Translations under genes and position numbers: made by a program
In this document: piece after piece, positions 10,555 to 22,658 of the stretch
Position numbering within the stretch: position 1 is the first letter of the stretch
How the letters are laid out: each line of letters starts with the position of its first letter
The notes under the pieces: model-generated
The model's input: the letters and a program-made list of their open reading frames with translations, nothing else
Databases searched by the model: none
Told to the model about the DNA's origin: nothing
Source: Salvator merianae
Lineage: Eukaryota; Chordata; Lepidosauria; Squamata; Teiidae
Reading direction: 5' to 3'
NCBI GenBank assembly: GCA_003586115.2
Contig: QVOM02000102.1
Span: forward strand, 2,693,856-2,757,855
DNA length: 64,000 nt

Positions 10555-13379
10555 TGTTTCTTCCTTACACATATGACAATTATATCACTTACAGAAAGCT
10601 TTCAGAAAGCAAATACCATACTAATGGTTTGTGCAAGGTCATATTGGAGTTTTGTTGAAGTGGGCTAGAATAGAACAGTGCCTGCAGACTTCACTCTTGT
10701 ATGCAAAGACTGAACTGGAGGCTGTGTTACAAGATAAGTGACAATAAATGGGTTCTCTTCACCTTTGCACAATATTACTTTCTATCCTGAATTTATTTTG
10801 CATCTTATGTTACAATCTGAATATGCATGAGTTAATCATAATTATATATAGTATAATTATGTAATCACAAGCATGTAAATTATAAATAAATAGTTAGCTG
10901 GAACTGATGTAATCAATCTAATCAGTGAACTGCTCATCCAGTCTAGACTGTTAAATGCAGTGCTAAAACTATGCCAATAATACTTAAAAAAAAACAAAAC
11001 ACCAAACTTCCAAATATTAATACTTTTCAAAAGATTATCTATGGGACATTAGCATATGATTTAATGTCCCTTATTACAGCATTGTCGGAATGGCTCAATC
11101 TCAGGCAGGGACCTCATCAGACATTATTTTTATGGTGGGATGAAATAAGTGATATAATCAAAACATAGCAAAAGGGTGACAAAGTATGATAAAAACAAGG
11201 TCAGCTAAAGATTAAAATAAATAATGCATGTAACTATCATTTAGTTTGAATCATAAAGTTCAATAGACAATCTTTTGCTTACCGTCCTCACAAGATGGCA
11301 GAAAACATATGTAACATACAACATAACTCAGCATGCTGTGATGATTTTTTGCCTATAACCCATGATAGATAAACCCAAAATTCTTCTTGAAAAGATAGTT
11401 TCCAGATTATTGCTAGCAAACCCTAAAGCACTTCAATAGCGGAAAGAACAATGGCCACTCTAAAATCATTTGAAACCATCTCTATGCTACTAATAAATCA
11501 GGATGTTCAAAAGCTGTCAAAGTGTTCAGGCCAAGTTAAAATAGTAAGATGCTTATTTTATGAAATTGGCAGAGAACAGAATAATTTCCATTCATTCTGT
11601 AGTGTCTCAAATAACTTAAAGGTTGATCAAAGACTATTTGCGTTTAACAATATCATATGTGCACAGTGTGCGCTAGTATGTATATCATCTACATAAATAC
11701 CTGTTTACATTTCTCTGACTGCATCTGCACACAGGATAAAAAGTGTCTCAAGAGCAGCTTAGAGGTGGCAGTGTTCACATGCTATTGCCTTAATCCACAT
11801 AAAAAGTCAGGTGAGATGGTAAAACTAGGCTTGTTCTTCACTGTGCAGGGTTAACTAGGGGTCAGTGATTAAGCCAGGTTTGGTGGGGCACCTAGTGTTA
11901 TGACCTAGCCTGGCTAACAACTTCAGAGATGAAAGTAGCCAGTCTCCAGAGTTTCTGGGCAGGTTTGTTTTAACCAGGTACTCAGACGTAGTATTTTCAG
12001 GAGCATTTCTGGAAAATGGGGCAGGACTCCACATGCCTGCTAGAGTGATCCAGCTGCTTGTTGCTGTCTGCACATGAGTGGCTGAGTCAGTCTTCCACCA
12101 GGGGTATGTGTGGAAGGCTGCTTCAAAGTGGCCTCTCATGGGAGCAAGTTCAAGAGCCCTTTCTCACCAGGCCTGCTAGTGCCAATGCTGTCAGAATATA
12201 GAAATCATATAGGCCATAAGCTAATGCCAGTTTGCCAAATAGAGTCTGTTATTTAGAGTAGAAAGTTACTGAACAGCTAACATCCTGCTATGTTGCAATG
12301 TTTTGTCTAGCATGTTGAAGATAGCAACTAACTTGCGTCAACATGGCAGAGCTTAAGCGTGAGAAAGACATATTGCTTACAAACTGATATGAAACGAAAA
12401 TGAGTCATACTTAATAAAGATGTGTAATATAATGCTTGACCATTATATGTATTTAGCTTTCAATCATTCTATATATGTGTGTGAGTGACTGAACATGATG
12501 ATTGCTTAGATGTATTAATGAAGATTGATCTTATGCTGTAACAACAATGTAAAGTGAACAGAAACTGCTTTCTAACCAACTTAGCTATTTTTACTATGGA
12601 ACCAAGTTACAATAAAGACAAAGCTTTATAGATTACTCTGCTGCATACAGAGTTTATTTTTCTACTTCATGGGAATGTCCGTAAGTCTTCTGCGAATTGC
12701 AATGCGCACTCTAATATGCTACCACCTCTAAGTCAGTTTTGAGCTTTTTTAAAAAAAAATGTATGCTGATGTGGCTTTTCTGTGTGTGACTGTGTTTCCA
12801 CTTACAGTGAATGTTGCTCAAGGATACATTCACTACCATTAAATCATTTTCAGTGGCAGCAGGTGCCTTACTGAGAACACACCACTCCATTTCTGGGTGC
12901 ATTCATGGCTGAATGTGGCATTCATTGCAGAGCATGATTCCATGCCTTGAATTGAGACATTTCTGTTTGCTGCAGTAAAGATGACTCCTCCCCTGAAAAT
13001 AAAAAGGGAAAAGACATCTTTTTCAGCAGGGTGGCTTCCCCGGAACAGAGCTGCCTTACACTGTATGTGAAGATCCACCCTGTGTCTATGCACTATGTTC
13101 ACATTTTGGAGGCATAGGGCACACCAAGGTGGAGATAGGGTGTGTGCAGGTCAAGGAATTTCTCCTTACTCCTCATTGTCTTTGGAGCTAACAGCTTAGC
13201 TCCAGAACCGAGCTATCACTTTCAATGAATGACCCACCACTGTGCTGGAAAAACCCTGAAAAGTATGTATTTGCTAGTGCAGCACCTGTAAAAAGCAGGC
13301 ACACACAGGTTGTTTTTGCTGCCTCCGCGTGCTTACACTCAGAGCGATTAAATGTGCATTAAGAAAGGATGCTTTGGAG
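10555..13379. other. Unassigned sequence
   Basis: No recognisable gene or well-delimited element. About 11860-12170 loosely resembles other low-copy segments (near 28.1 and 44.1 kb), but I cannot define ends. Short open frames here look like chance. Confidence 0.4.
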
Positions 13380-13467
13380 TAGGGATGTGCAAATTTCTAT
13401 TTGTATTCGAGAATTCATACAAAATTTCATTTTCACGCACTTTCACGCACTTTGAAATGAAAATGAC

Positions 13468-14305
13468 TTTGGTCACGTGATCAATGGCCGAATAGGACTG
13501 TAGGAGATTTATCTCTGTACAGACTGCAGCGAGAAGGGATGGAAGGAAAGGTTTATACCACCTTCTGTCAAAGGATTTTATTTCTCTGAGTGACAGGGAG
13601 ATACAGGGATTCCTCGTTAGTGCTCCAACAAGAGTCCCCACAGCGGAGTTGAAGCTCGACGCGGAGGGGGAGAAGTTGGAAGGAGGAACAACACCCCCAT
13701 TTGCTCGCTGTAAGTAGCCAAAATGAGGCTTTAAGTTCGGTCGATCCGTTTTTAATCTATGAAGAAAGTTAACTTACAATCAACACATAAAAGCTTCAGA
13801 CAACAGCTTCTTCTTCTTTAAGTTTATAAATATATACTGAAAGTTTAACGACGTAAACTCAGCTCAGTGTTAATATAATTGCAGAGGCATGAAATGGCAT
13901 TGGCACAATCTAAAGTTTTACTTCTTTCGTGCAAGCTTGGGACTCCAGTAAGCAATTAACTTTTAACAGAACTGAGTGCCTATCAGCTAAAAGATAAGAA
14001 GAGTTTTAAAGGGAGAGTAATTGGGAAATAAATCACCATGGACTATTAAGTATCGCTTTCATAGTTTAACTTTCACTTTTCTTGTTTAAATTCTACAAAT
14101 AGTCAAATGTGCAATATAGCGAATGGCCACTGGATGGCAGCAAAGGATAAGAAATCTGCTTAAATCTGCTTAATGAAAGAAAAATTGAGTTTTTTGGCTG
14201 TAAAGAACTATATTTAACATTTGGGAGGTGTTGCATGCCTGATTTCCCATCTGTAAACCGAGGAAATTGCAATAAAAGTTTGAAACTCATACAAGAAGGG
14301 GAAAG
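13468..14305 (+). promoter_or_regulatory. L1 5' untranslated region (presumed internal promoter)
   Basis: Sequence between the L1 target duplication and ORF1, with no long open frame. In L1 elements this region carries an internal RNA polymerase II promoter; that role is inferred from the family. I recognise no specific motif except an early GTCACGTGAT-type E-box near 13472. Confidence 0.5.
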
Positions 14306-15238
14306 TTGGAAATCATGGATACTAGAAAGTCCAAACTGGAAAAAGACAAGCAATCAAAGGATCAGAGAAGGGATTCAAACCCAGAAGTCCAGAGTCTTCT
14401 AGAGTTAAAGGTTGATAAAATTCTTGTGGAAATGATTTTTTTTTTTTTTTCGGATCAGAAAAAAGAGATGGAAAGACTAAGACAGGACTTTAAAAAGGAA
14501 TTTGGGGCACTACGTACTGAGGTGCATGAAATAAAAGATAAAGTTTTAAGTTTGGAAGAGGCCTCTAACAAGTTAGATGCTAAAGTGGAAACCCTTCAAA
14601 CAAAATCTATGGTGCAGGATTGGCAAATTGCATCATTTGAACGCACGCAGTTGATTGCTGAATTTAAGGACATGGAATATTATATCAGATTTAGAAATTT
14701 ACCTGAAGAAGAGGATGAGGATACGCGGCAATTAATAATTGGATTGCTAGCACAAGCAATGCAAGTAGAGGAAACATACTTTGACGATCAAGTGGATCAG
14801 GCCTTTCAAATCAACATGAGATTTGCCAAAATAAACAAGGTTCCAAGGGATGTATTGGTCCTTTTTGTGAAGAAATCTACAAGAGATGCTGTTTTAGCAA
14901 GACATTTTGAATCACCTATATGTACGGATCAAGGTCAAATTATTTTGTTACAGGAAGTTTCAAGAAAAATTTTACAAAGGAGAAAAGAGTACATAAGATT
15001 GATAGATTTGTTGAAAAAAAAGAGGGTATCTTTTCGATGGGATATTCCAGAAGGAGTAATTTTCACATGGAATCATCAAAGATTCAGACTGAATTCAGTG
15101 GATAAGATGCATAACTTCCTGCAGAAGTATGGAAAAAGATTGGAGGAGATGGAAGTGGAGCCCCGGAAGTCAGAAGGAGAAAGGCAAGTTGAAGACCAAC
15201 AAGTAGCAAGAATAGTAGAAGCCAATAAAGCAAACTAA
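14306..15238 (+). CDS. L1 ORF1p, RNA-binding chaperone
   Basis: An intact 310-codon frame. L1 ORF1p coats its own RNA as trimers and acts as a nucleic-acid chaperone during retrotransposition. Residues about 1-50 are charged and disordered. Residues about 50-110 form a heptad-rich coiled coil (KKEMERLRQDFKKEFGAL and following). Residues about 122-215 form the RRM-like domain (YYIRFRNLPEEEDEDTRQLI). Residues about 215-290 form the C-terminal domain (ILQRRKEYIRLIDLL, then FRWDIPEGVIFTWNHQRFRL). Length is typical. The second Met, three codons downstream at 14315, is an equally good start. A 14-T run near 14437 encodes an odd FFFF stretch and is a likely length-error site. The element, not a host gene, is the source. 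Confidence 0.88.
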   Translation: MEIMDTRKSKLEKDKQSKDQRRDSNPEVQSLLELKVDKILVEMIFFFFSDQKKEMERLRQDFKKEFGALRTEVHEIKDKVLSLEEASNKLDAKVETLQTKSMVQDWQIASFERTQLIAEFKDMEYYIRFRNLPEEEDEDTRQLIIGLLAQAMQVEETYFDDQVDQAFQINMRFAKINKVPRDVLVLFVKKSTRDAVLARHFESPICTDQGQIILLQEVSRKILQRRKEYIRLIDLLKKKRVSFRWDIPEGVIFTWNHQRFRLNSVDKMHNFLQKYGKRLEEMEVEPRKSEGERQVEDQQVARIVEANKAN

Positions 15239-15239
15239 G

Positions 15240-18200
15240 ATGGAGTGTAAATTTGTGACTTTAAATGTAAATGGACTGAATGCACCAAAAAAAGGAGAAC
15301 ATTTTTTCACAAGCTTAAGAAATTGAATTTAGATCTGATACATATTCAAGAAAGTCATATTTGTAATAAATATGAGAAGTATTTGATTCAAAAAGCATTG
15401 GGACAAGAATTTATTGCATCAGGCCTTAAAAAGAAAAACGGTGTAGTGATATATGCCAAACACTTGAATCCTAAGTTAAAAATAAAAGATAAGGATGGAA
15501 GATTTATCGGTGTTGAAATTGAAATGAATGGAATTAAAATGTTGACTTTAGGGACATATGCACCAAACACAGAAAAGCAGAAGTTCTTTGAAGATCTAAG
15601 AGATAAAATATTGACCCTCGATTATGAAAATTGGTGCCTTCTAGGAGATTGGAATGGCGTCATTGATCCAGCAATGGATAAACTAGCATCAAAAGACATT
15701 AAAGCTACGCAAGGTAAATTACCAAAATCTTTTTTTGACTTAATGGAAATCTTGCAACTACAAGATACGTGGAGATATAAGAATGGCAATGCAAAAGATT
15801 ATACATATTTTTCGGAGAGACACAAATCACTTTCAAGGATTGATATAATTTTAATATCAAAGACTATTGCAAATCTGGTAATGGAAGTGGACATTTTGCC
15901 CAAAACATTTGCGGACCACAATCCAGTAAAAGTAGTGATAGGATGTAGAATGAGAAAATCTAAATGGAGACTAAATGAATATATTTTGAAAAAAGAAGAA
16001 ATGATACAGCAATGTAAAAGAAAATTAAGAGAATATTTTGAAGATAATCTAGGCAAAGGGACACCTCTGAATACTGTATGGGATGCCAGTAAAGCAGTTA
16101 TGAGGGGTCATTTGATTAGACTGAATAACGAAATGAAGAAGAAAAAAAAAGCAAAAACACAGAAACTATCAGAAGAAATTAAGAAGAAGGAGAGAGAATT
16201 AAAGCAAAAGCCAGACTGTCGAGAGACGCTAAGAAATTTAAAAATCTTACAAAAAGAACTCTCAATGATGGACGTTGAGGAAATGGAGAAGAAATTGACT
16301 TATTTGAAGCAAAGGAATTTTGAATCAGCCAATAAACCAGGGATGTGGCTAGCATACAAATTGAGAAAGGAAAAAGCTAACAAGGCCATCTTGAAGTTGA
16401 AAGAAGTGGATAAAGAGGTAACAAACAAAATAGATATACAGAGAGTAATGTGTGAGTTCTATGAAAAACTCTACAGAAAGAAAGAAGTTTTAGAGGAAGA
16501 TATTAAAAATTACTTGGAAAAACAAAATCTGCCACAAATTTCACAAGAATATAGAACTATGTTGAATGCACCTATAACATCAAAGGAACTCTCGGATGCT
16601 ATTAAGAAAATGAAAGGAGGAAAGGCTCCAGGGCCGGATGGTCTAACAGCAATTTATTATAAAGTACTTCAAGAGGAACTGCAGCAACCACTACTAATGA
16701 CAATGAATGATATATTGGACAGTGGGAAAATACCGGAAAGCTGGGAAAAAGCATTTATAACATTAATTCCAAAAGAGGGACAGGACTTGACGTCGCCAAA
16801 AAATTATAGACCAATTTCACTACTAAATAACGATTATAAAGTTTTTGCAAGTATAATGGCAACAAGGCTAAAACAGGTGTTACAAGAATTTATTCACCAA
16901 GATCAAGCGGGATTTCTCCCCAAAAGACAAATGAAGGACAATATAAGAAGTATAATCAACGTTATAGAATATTTAGAGTCTCATAATGAAGTGCAAGCAG
17001 CACTAATCTTTCTGGATGCCGAAAAAGCTTTTGACAATCTGAACTGGAATTTTATGTTTAATATTCTAGATACGGTGAACTTTGGAGGGAACTTTACAAA
17101 ATGGATTAGAGCAATATATACAACACAGTCAGCACAACTTACAATAAATGGAGAAGTTACACAAAAATTTGCAATACAGAAAGGTACAAGACAAGGATGT
17201 CCACTCTCACCACTTTTATTTATATTGGTGTTAGAGGTAATGAATAGAGCTATAAGACAAGAGACAAATATTGAAGGTCTGATGATCAAAAAAGAAGATT
17301 ATAGGCTGAGAGCTTTTGCAGATGACATAGTAATTATTTTGAAAGATCCGAAGGAATCAATAGAAACACTTAAACATGTGATAGAGACGTTTGGGCGAGT
17401 GGCAGGACTGAAAATTAATGAGAAAAAAACCAAAATACTGGTAAAAAATATGACAAAGAAAGAGCAAGAAGATCTGGGAATAAAATCTGACTTTGATATT
17501 GAAAAGAAAGTTAAATATTTAAGAGTATGGTTGACTAAACAAAACTTGGCATTGTATCAGAACTATTATGTGAAACTTTGGTCGCAAGTTAAGCAAGACT
17601 TGGAAAGATGGTCTAAATTGAAATTATCGTTACTGGGTAGAATCTCAGTTATAAAAATGAACGTCTTGCCAAGAGTGATGTTTTTGTTTCAATCTATACC
17701 GATTATAATTAAAGATGAGGTATTCAAAAAATGGCAAAAGGGCTTGACAAGATTTATATGGCAAGACAAAAAGCCAAGAATACGCTTTAAATTGATGCAA
17801 GATGCAAAAGAAAGAGGAGGGCTGGGTTTACCTAATTTAAAATTATATTTTGCTGCCTGTTGTTTAAGTTGGATTGCTAAATGGTTTTGGCTAAGAGATA
17901 AAAGACTGTTGTAACTGGAAGGTTTTGATTTAAGATTTGATTTACACGGTTACTTATGGTATGATAAAGTTAAAGTAAATGCGGCATTTAAGAATCATTA
18001 TGTAAGACATGCGTTATGGATAACTTGGAGTAAGGACAGGAGTAAATTGTATCCCAGAATACCAATGTGGGTTTCACCTCACGAAGCTTTGTTTAAAGAA
18101 TTTGGGAGAAGGGAAAGATGGATTAAATATGAGGAGGTGTTGAGTAAAAATAGTGAAACAGATGAATTCTCCTTGAAAACAAGAGATCAGTTAAACCAGG

Positions 18201-18989
18201 AGGGATTAGAGATACAATGGCTAATGTATGCTCAATTGATGGATGTTTTTAAAGAAGATAAAAGAAGGATGAATTTTGAATCAGAAAGACAGAAATGGGA
18301 AGAAAAATTGGAAAAAGAAGAAAGGGGGATTATAGAAGTATTGTATGATTTTCTTTTGAAAATAGAATTAGAAGAAGAGCAAGTTAAAGATTGTATGATA
18401 AAATGGGCACAAAATTTTGGTTATAATATTTAAATGGGAAAAATTGTGGACCAAAGATATGAAATTTACTGTATGTAATATGTTGAAAGAAAATATATAT
18501 AAGATGATGTATCAATGGTACTTAACACCTTTTAGAGTTTCAAAAATGTATCAAGGTATGTCAAGTAAGTGTTGGAAATGTAAGAAGCATGACGGTACCT
18601 TTTATCATATGTGGTGGACTTGTGTAAAAACCAAAAAGTATTGGGTTCAAATTCACATAGCTATGCAGAAAATTTTAAAGACAAATATTCCTTTTAGACC
18701 GGAATTATTCCTATTGGGGATAGTGGAAAAAAATGTTGAAGGTGTCAATGTGTTATTGCAAAATATGGTAACCGCTGCCAGAATTGTATATGCTCAGAAG
18801 TGGAAAGGAGAGTTATTACCAACAGTGGATGATTGGTTAGTGAAAATGATGAAGTTGGCTGAGATGGACAAACTGACAAATCTTTTGAGAATTAAGACAG
18901 TTGATAGGTTTTACAGGAACTGGAGGCCCTTTATTGACTTTCTGCAAGAGATGGATAATGGACTTGTGATGGCTGGATTTGGAGAATAA
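15240..18989 (+). pseudogene. L1 ORF2p, endonuclease and reverse transcriptase (broken)
   Basis: About 1,250 codons starting at ATG 15240, two bases after the ORF1 stop. ORF2p nicks target DNA and reverse-transcribes the element RNA in place. Visible in order are the endonuclease (LNVNGLN, IHIQESH, LLGDWNG, LSRIDIILIS, DHNPVKV), the RT (KAPGPDGLTAIYYK, NYRPISLLN, FLDAEKAFDNLNW, RQGCPLSPLLF, and the catalytic FADD at 17314-17325) and the C-terminal cysteine motif (CWKCKKHDGTFYHMWWTC, 18570-18623). It is disrupted by a frameshift near 15290 in an A-rich run, an in-frame TAA at 17912-17914, and a frameshift near 18425. The longest open piece is 15323-17914 (863 codons). Catalytic residues look intact, so decay is recent. 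Confidence 0.92.
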
Positions 18990-18995
18990 AAAAAA

Positions 18996-19059
<64 letters not shown>

Positions 19060-19060
19060 A
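18988..19060. repeat. (GAAA)n microsatellite in the L1 3' UTR
   Basis: A short A run followed by about 15 GAAA units directly after the ORF2 stop, before the final part of the 3' UTR and the A-rich tail. Confidence 0.9.
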
Positions 19061-19581
19061 GAGTTTCAGTGGAAAAAGAAGGAAGGAAAACAGGATGTTG
19101 AAGACCAGGAAGTTTAGAAGAAACTATTAATGAAGGGGGAATTTGATAATAATAGTGATATAAGAATGTAATGTAAACTGTAATTTTATATATTTGAAAT
19201 ACAAGAATAATAAAATATGTTAAAATTGAAAAAAAAGAAAGAAATGAAAATGACATTTTTTTGTACTTACAGTTTTCAATTGGAAAAAAAAAAGCCTATT
19301 CTTTTGTGAAAATGAAATTCGTTAAATATTTGCAATTTCCGCTATGTTTAAACCATGAAAATGGCATTTTCAATGGGAAAACATTGCGAAAAGTGCAAAA
19401 ACGAATGCGAAAAATGCATTTTTCAACAATGAAATTTGCTGACGAAGCAAAAATGCAGATTTTTGTTTTGAAAATGAATTGGAAATGATTTTTTTTTTCA
19501 AAAGTGTGCATATGCAGCCTAAGGCTGTGTTCACATACAGTTAAACACATGTGAGGCAGTTTAGAGACAACTTAGAGGTGG

Positions 19582-19790
19582 TGTTATGAGCTGTGGGCTG
19601 GGATATACTGGTTTACTCGGGGAAGATAGTTTCATCCAGTCACAAGCTCCAAATGCAGGATCTTTGGGGAAAAGGTTTTTTTTAAAACCATTAATCACCC
19701 AAGTGAACTGTAAGATGAAATACAGGCAGCATATTCCATTGACCGATCACACTACTGTCAGAAAGTTTTTTTCTAATATCTAGTCTGTAT
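19582..19790 (-). mobile_element. Fragment of LTR-like family R2
   Basis: Starts TGTTATGAGCTGTGGGC on the plus strand, like the terminus of the other R2 copies, and follows them for about 100-200 bp (GGATATACTGG, then CAAGCTCCAAATG). The far end is not clear. In the proposed LTR orientation this is the 3' (U5) end, on the minus strand. Confidence 0.5.
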
Positions 19791-21087
19791 CTGCTCCCTT
19801 GAAGTCACTTGGTCTGATATGGGCTACTTACAATGTAGATAGCTCTTGGCATGTGCCACCTGTTGCATTTTATGAGGGTCACTCTTAAGGCAAAAAGTTT
19901 ACTTTTTCCCCCTGTATATTTATACTTATATTTGCATTTATAAATACAGGAAGAAAAACCTCCCTGGCAGATCAAAGAAAATTTGATGAAGACTTGTCAA
20001 TCTGGAGAAAGTTGGTCCATAAGGTCACCAAGAGTCAGCTGTGAGTGACTAGATGGCACCAAGCAAAGGAGCAATATATAAAATGTCCTCATTTCTTGTT
20101 ATCTAAATATAACATTTTCATATTTCTCTAGCTGTGAAACCACCCAGTTCATGTCCCACAAAGAAGACATCCAGGGGATATAACTGTATCCAAAGAATAT
20201 TTTCAAAATTATATATATATACATGTGTGTGTGTGTGTGTGTGTCATCCAAAGCAAAGAAGATGGGAAGACAACTGACAGGAAGTGAAAATTCAGCTCCG
20301 GTTCTATCTTTCAACCATTTATTTGTTGTATTTTGAGGCAATGCAGCAGAAAAGAGGTGCTGCGTGAGTGGGAAGATTCACACCTCTTTCATCATTGGAA
20401 CACATGGCACCTTCCACTCAGTTCCTTAGGACTGTTCGAGCTGGCTCTGTGGAATGCAATGTCCATTCACCAGCCCAGACATCCCAGGAAATCCTCATGG
20501 TTCTTGGCATTGGCAGTTGTCTCTTTCTCGAGCACTAAAATGACCCCAAAAAGCACACCATGCCTCAGGGAGGACCATGCAGATGGCTGGACTGGTCTAT
20601 GAAGTGTGCAGAAACTGGCACTATTTTGCCAGACTGTGGGAAACAGCCATGGGAATGGGCATTTCCAAGACCCAGAGAAAATATCCCTTGCCAGTGACTT
20701 TGATGGCTGGAAATTTTCATTTCTGGTCTCTAGAATTGGACCAGGATAGGCTATAGTGGAGCAGACAGCTCCTGGCATGCAGTGTTGACTAATGCTCCGG
20801 TCCTGGCCCAGATCTGGGCTGAGTCTAGATTCTGCATGACTCTATAAGGCTCTGGCTGAAGAAACTGCCCATGTTAGGGGGAGTAAGTGGTGATGATTCT
20901 CTTCACTTCCTTTGAAATTGGACTACTCCATTGGCACATATTCCCCAATTACAGAATACCTTAGTTTGGAGCAAACATGTGTCCACATACCTGCATGAGC
21001 TCTGAAAGCTCATTTTTTAAGCACTTTTATAGTTCTAATTTGGGATTTTCTCTCTGAGGTACTTTATTGGGGGTACACCGGCTCAGT
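19791..21087. other. Unassigned sequence with AT/GT microsatellite
   Basis: No recognised gene. A short (AT)n(GT)n tract lies at 20209-20243. Confidence 0.45.
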
Positions 21088-21160
21088 GGGAGGTTCTATA
21101 GCTCACTGGTGGAGCAAATTGTCTGGAAAGCAGAGGATCATTGGTTCAATCCCCATCCTC
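21088..21160 (+). repeat. tRNA-derived SINE head fragment
   Basis: Contains an A-box-like TAGCTCACTGGTGGAGC and a B-box-like GGTTCAATCCC at roughly tRNA spacing, with the intervening AAAGCAGAGGATCATT resembling the reptile tRNA-derived SINE head. The cloverleaf is not complete, so it is a SINE relic and not a tRNA gene. Its tail is not recognisable. Confidence 0.6.
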
Positions 21161-21545
21161 ACCCTAGAATTAGATAATGGCAAATAAGTTCTGTATGTCT
21201 GCTAAGAAAACTGTATTACAATATCTATGGAGGTGCCCATGCAGTAAACCAGGATTTGGCCATGATTCAATGATATCCAACAATAATAGACTGGCTCTAT
21301 TTTTCACTATTTTGCTGTGTGTGTAAATGGCAGTGCTTGTGGGGCTAGGCTCTTTCAGCTGCCCTGTTTGGAAACAGCTTGTGTGATAGAAAGTTTTAAA
21401 AACAAAACAAAACAAAAAAGATGGATAAAGGGTTTGTGCTCATATTTAGATAATAAACCAAAGTATACTTCAATTATTAAAAGTTGATACTAACACTATT
21501 CATCTTCAGAAAGCTGAGGGAACCAGTCATCTGTGGTTCATTTCA

Positions 21546-21603
<58 letters not shown>

Positions 21604-22242
21604 CAAGCTTTTAGCCAGATTAGTGAGGGAGGAAAAGCTCCCTTCTTTCTATAATGCTTACTGTACATCTTTCAGTTCTGAGTTCTATTCTTAATACTGT
21701 CCTTAAATACGTCTTGAAGTACTAAGCCTGCTATAATTTTCAGAATAATTTGATACATCAGCATTTGATATAAATAATCTCAGAAACTGTTTGCCCAATT
21801 TCCTCAATTATTTTCTCAAAATCATGCTCTAGGTTTTCTGTTTCTTTCTGGTGTTTGTATATGTCAAATGCTTATGGAAAAGTCTCAAGAGTTTTCTGTA
21901 TAGTATTCTTCTGTGTTTAAGTCATTGCTAAAACAAATAGTATAATATATAGCTCTCTTAATCTCTGCTAAACAAGATTTTATCTTGATTTTGCTGGTTT
22001 GGTAAGTTAGTCATAATGATACAATGGAAACACAAACTTATACAGTTTTCCCTCTAATTTTATCTCTGTACCACCAGAATTCCTCTACTGGAATCTCAAA
22101 CTTCATCACTACAGAATAATCTGCCCCTGCTCGTTTGTTTTATTTTTTGTTTTCTTTCATATAAAGATTTGTTGTCTTTCATTAGGTGCCATACATAGAC
22201 TAATGAAATACAACACTGCTGCATACAGAAATTTAACTCAAC
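21161..22242. other. Unassigned sequence with TC/AC microsatellite
   Basis: No recognised gene. A (TC)n(AC)n microsatellite occupies 21549-21601. Confidence 0.5.
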
Positions 22243-22658
22243 TATTATGAGCCACACACTGGGAGTCCTGGTTTTAGTGGGGAAAATAGCTCACACAGGC
22301 AACAAGCTCTCAGTGGGATCCTAATGCTATGACTTTAAAAATGGCAAATTGGCCAAGTAATTCCATAAAATAATGATAATCAAATAAGAAAAATACCCTT
22401 AGAAAAGGATCAAATTTTATTAAAATAGCAAGAAAAGCTCAACAACAGAGTAAAAATGCATGAATGACAGCTTTTACCAACTAACAGCAGACTGGGAGAG
22501 CTATGAAGGCTATAGAGAGATAAAGTTCTTCCTCCTTGCAGAATACTGAGCATGCACAAGGGGTCAAATAAGATAAAATCTCCCTTTCAGTGACTTTTTA
22601 TGAGTAGGGAGGTTATTTCAAGTCAATTTTGAGAAGTAAGCATTAAAGGAGTGGATAG

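Larger units (their letters stand above)
13468..19240 (+). mobile_element. Full-length L1 LINE, 5.77 kb
   Basis: An apparently full-length L1 flanked by an exact 14-bp duplication GAAATGAAAATGAC (13454-13467 and 19241-19254). It has an 838-bp 5' UTR, ORF1 (14306-15238), ORF2 (15240-18989, broken), a short 3' UTR with a GAAA microsatellite, and an A-rich tail. The two ORFs are separated by a single base, the usual mammal-like L1 layout. The exact duplication and few ORF breaks indicate a fairly recent insertion, though it is inactive as written. Confidence 0.92.
13380..19521. mobile_element. hAT-like element 3, split by a full-length L1
   Basis: A TAGGGATGTGC terminus at 13380 is followed by 74 bp of family sequence. 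The rest resumes at 19255 after the L1 and continues with GAAAATG-rich subterminal sequence to a degenerate right end near 19521. The exact 14-bp duplication at the break shows that the two parts were once contiguous. Without the L1 and one duplication the element is about 355 bp. CGAAA motifs are largely converted to TGAAA/CAAAA, as expected of an older methylated copy. Confidence 0.7.

Noticed and set aside
21088..21160. Possible functional tRNA gene
   Set aside because: A- and B-box-like sequences are present, but the acceptor and anticodon stems do not form; it fits a tRNA-derived SINE head.
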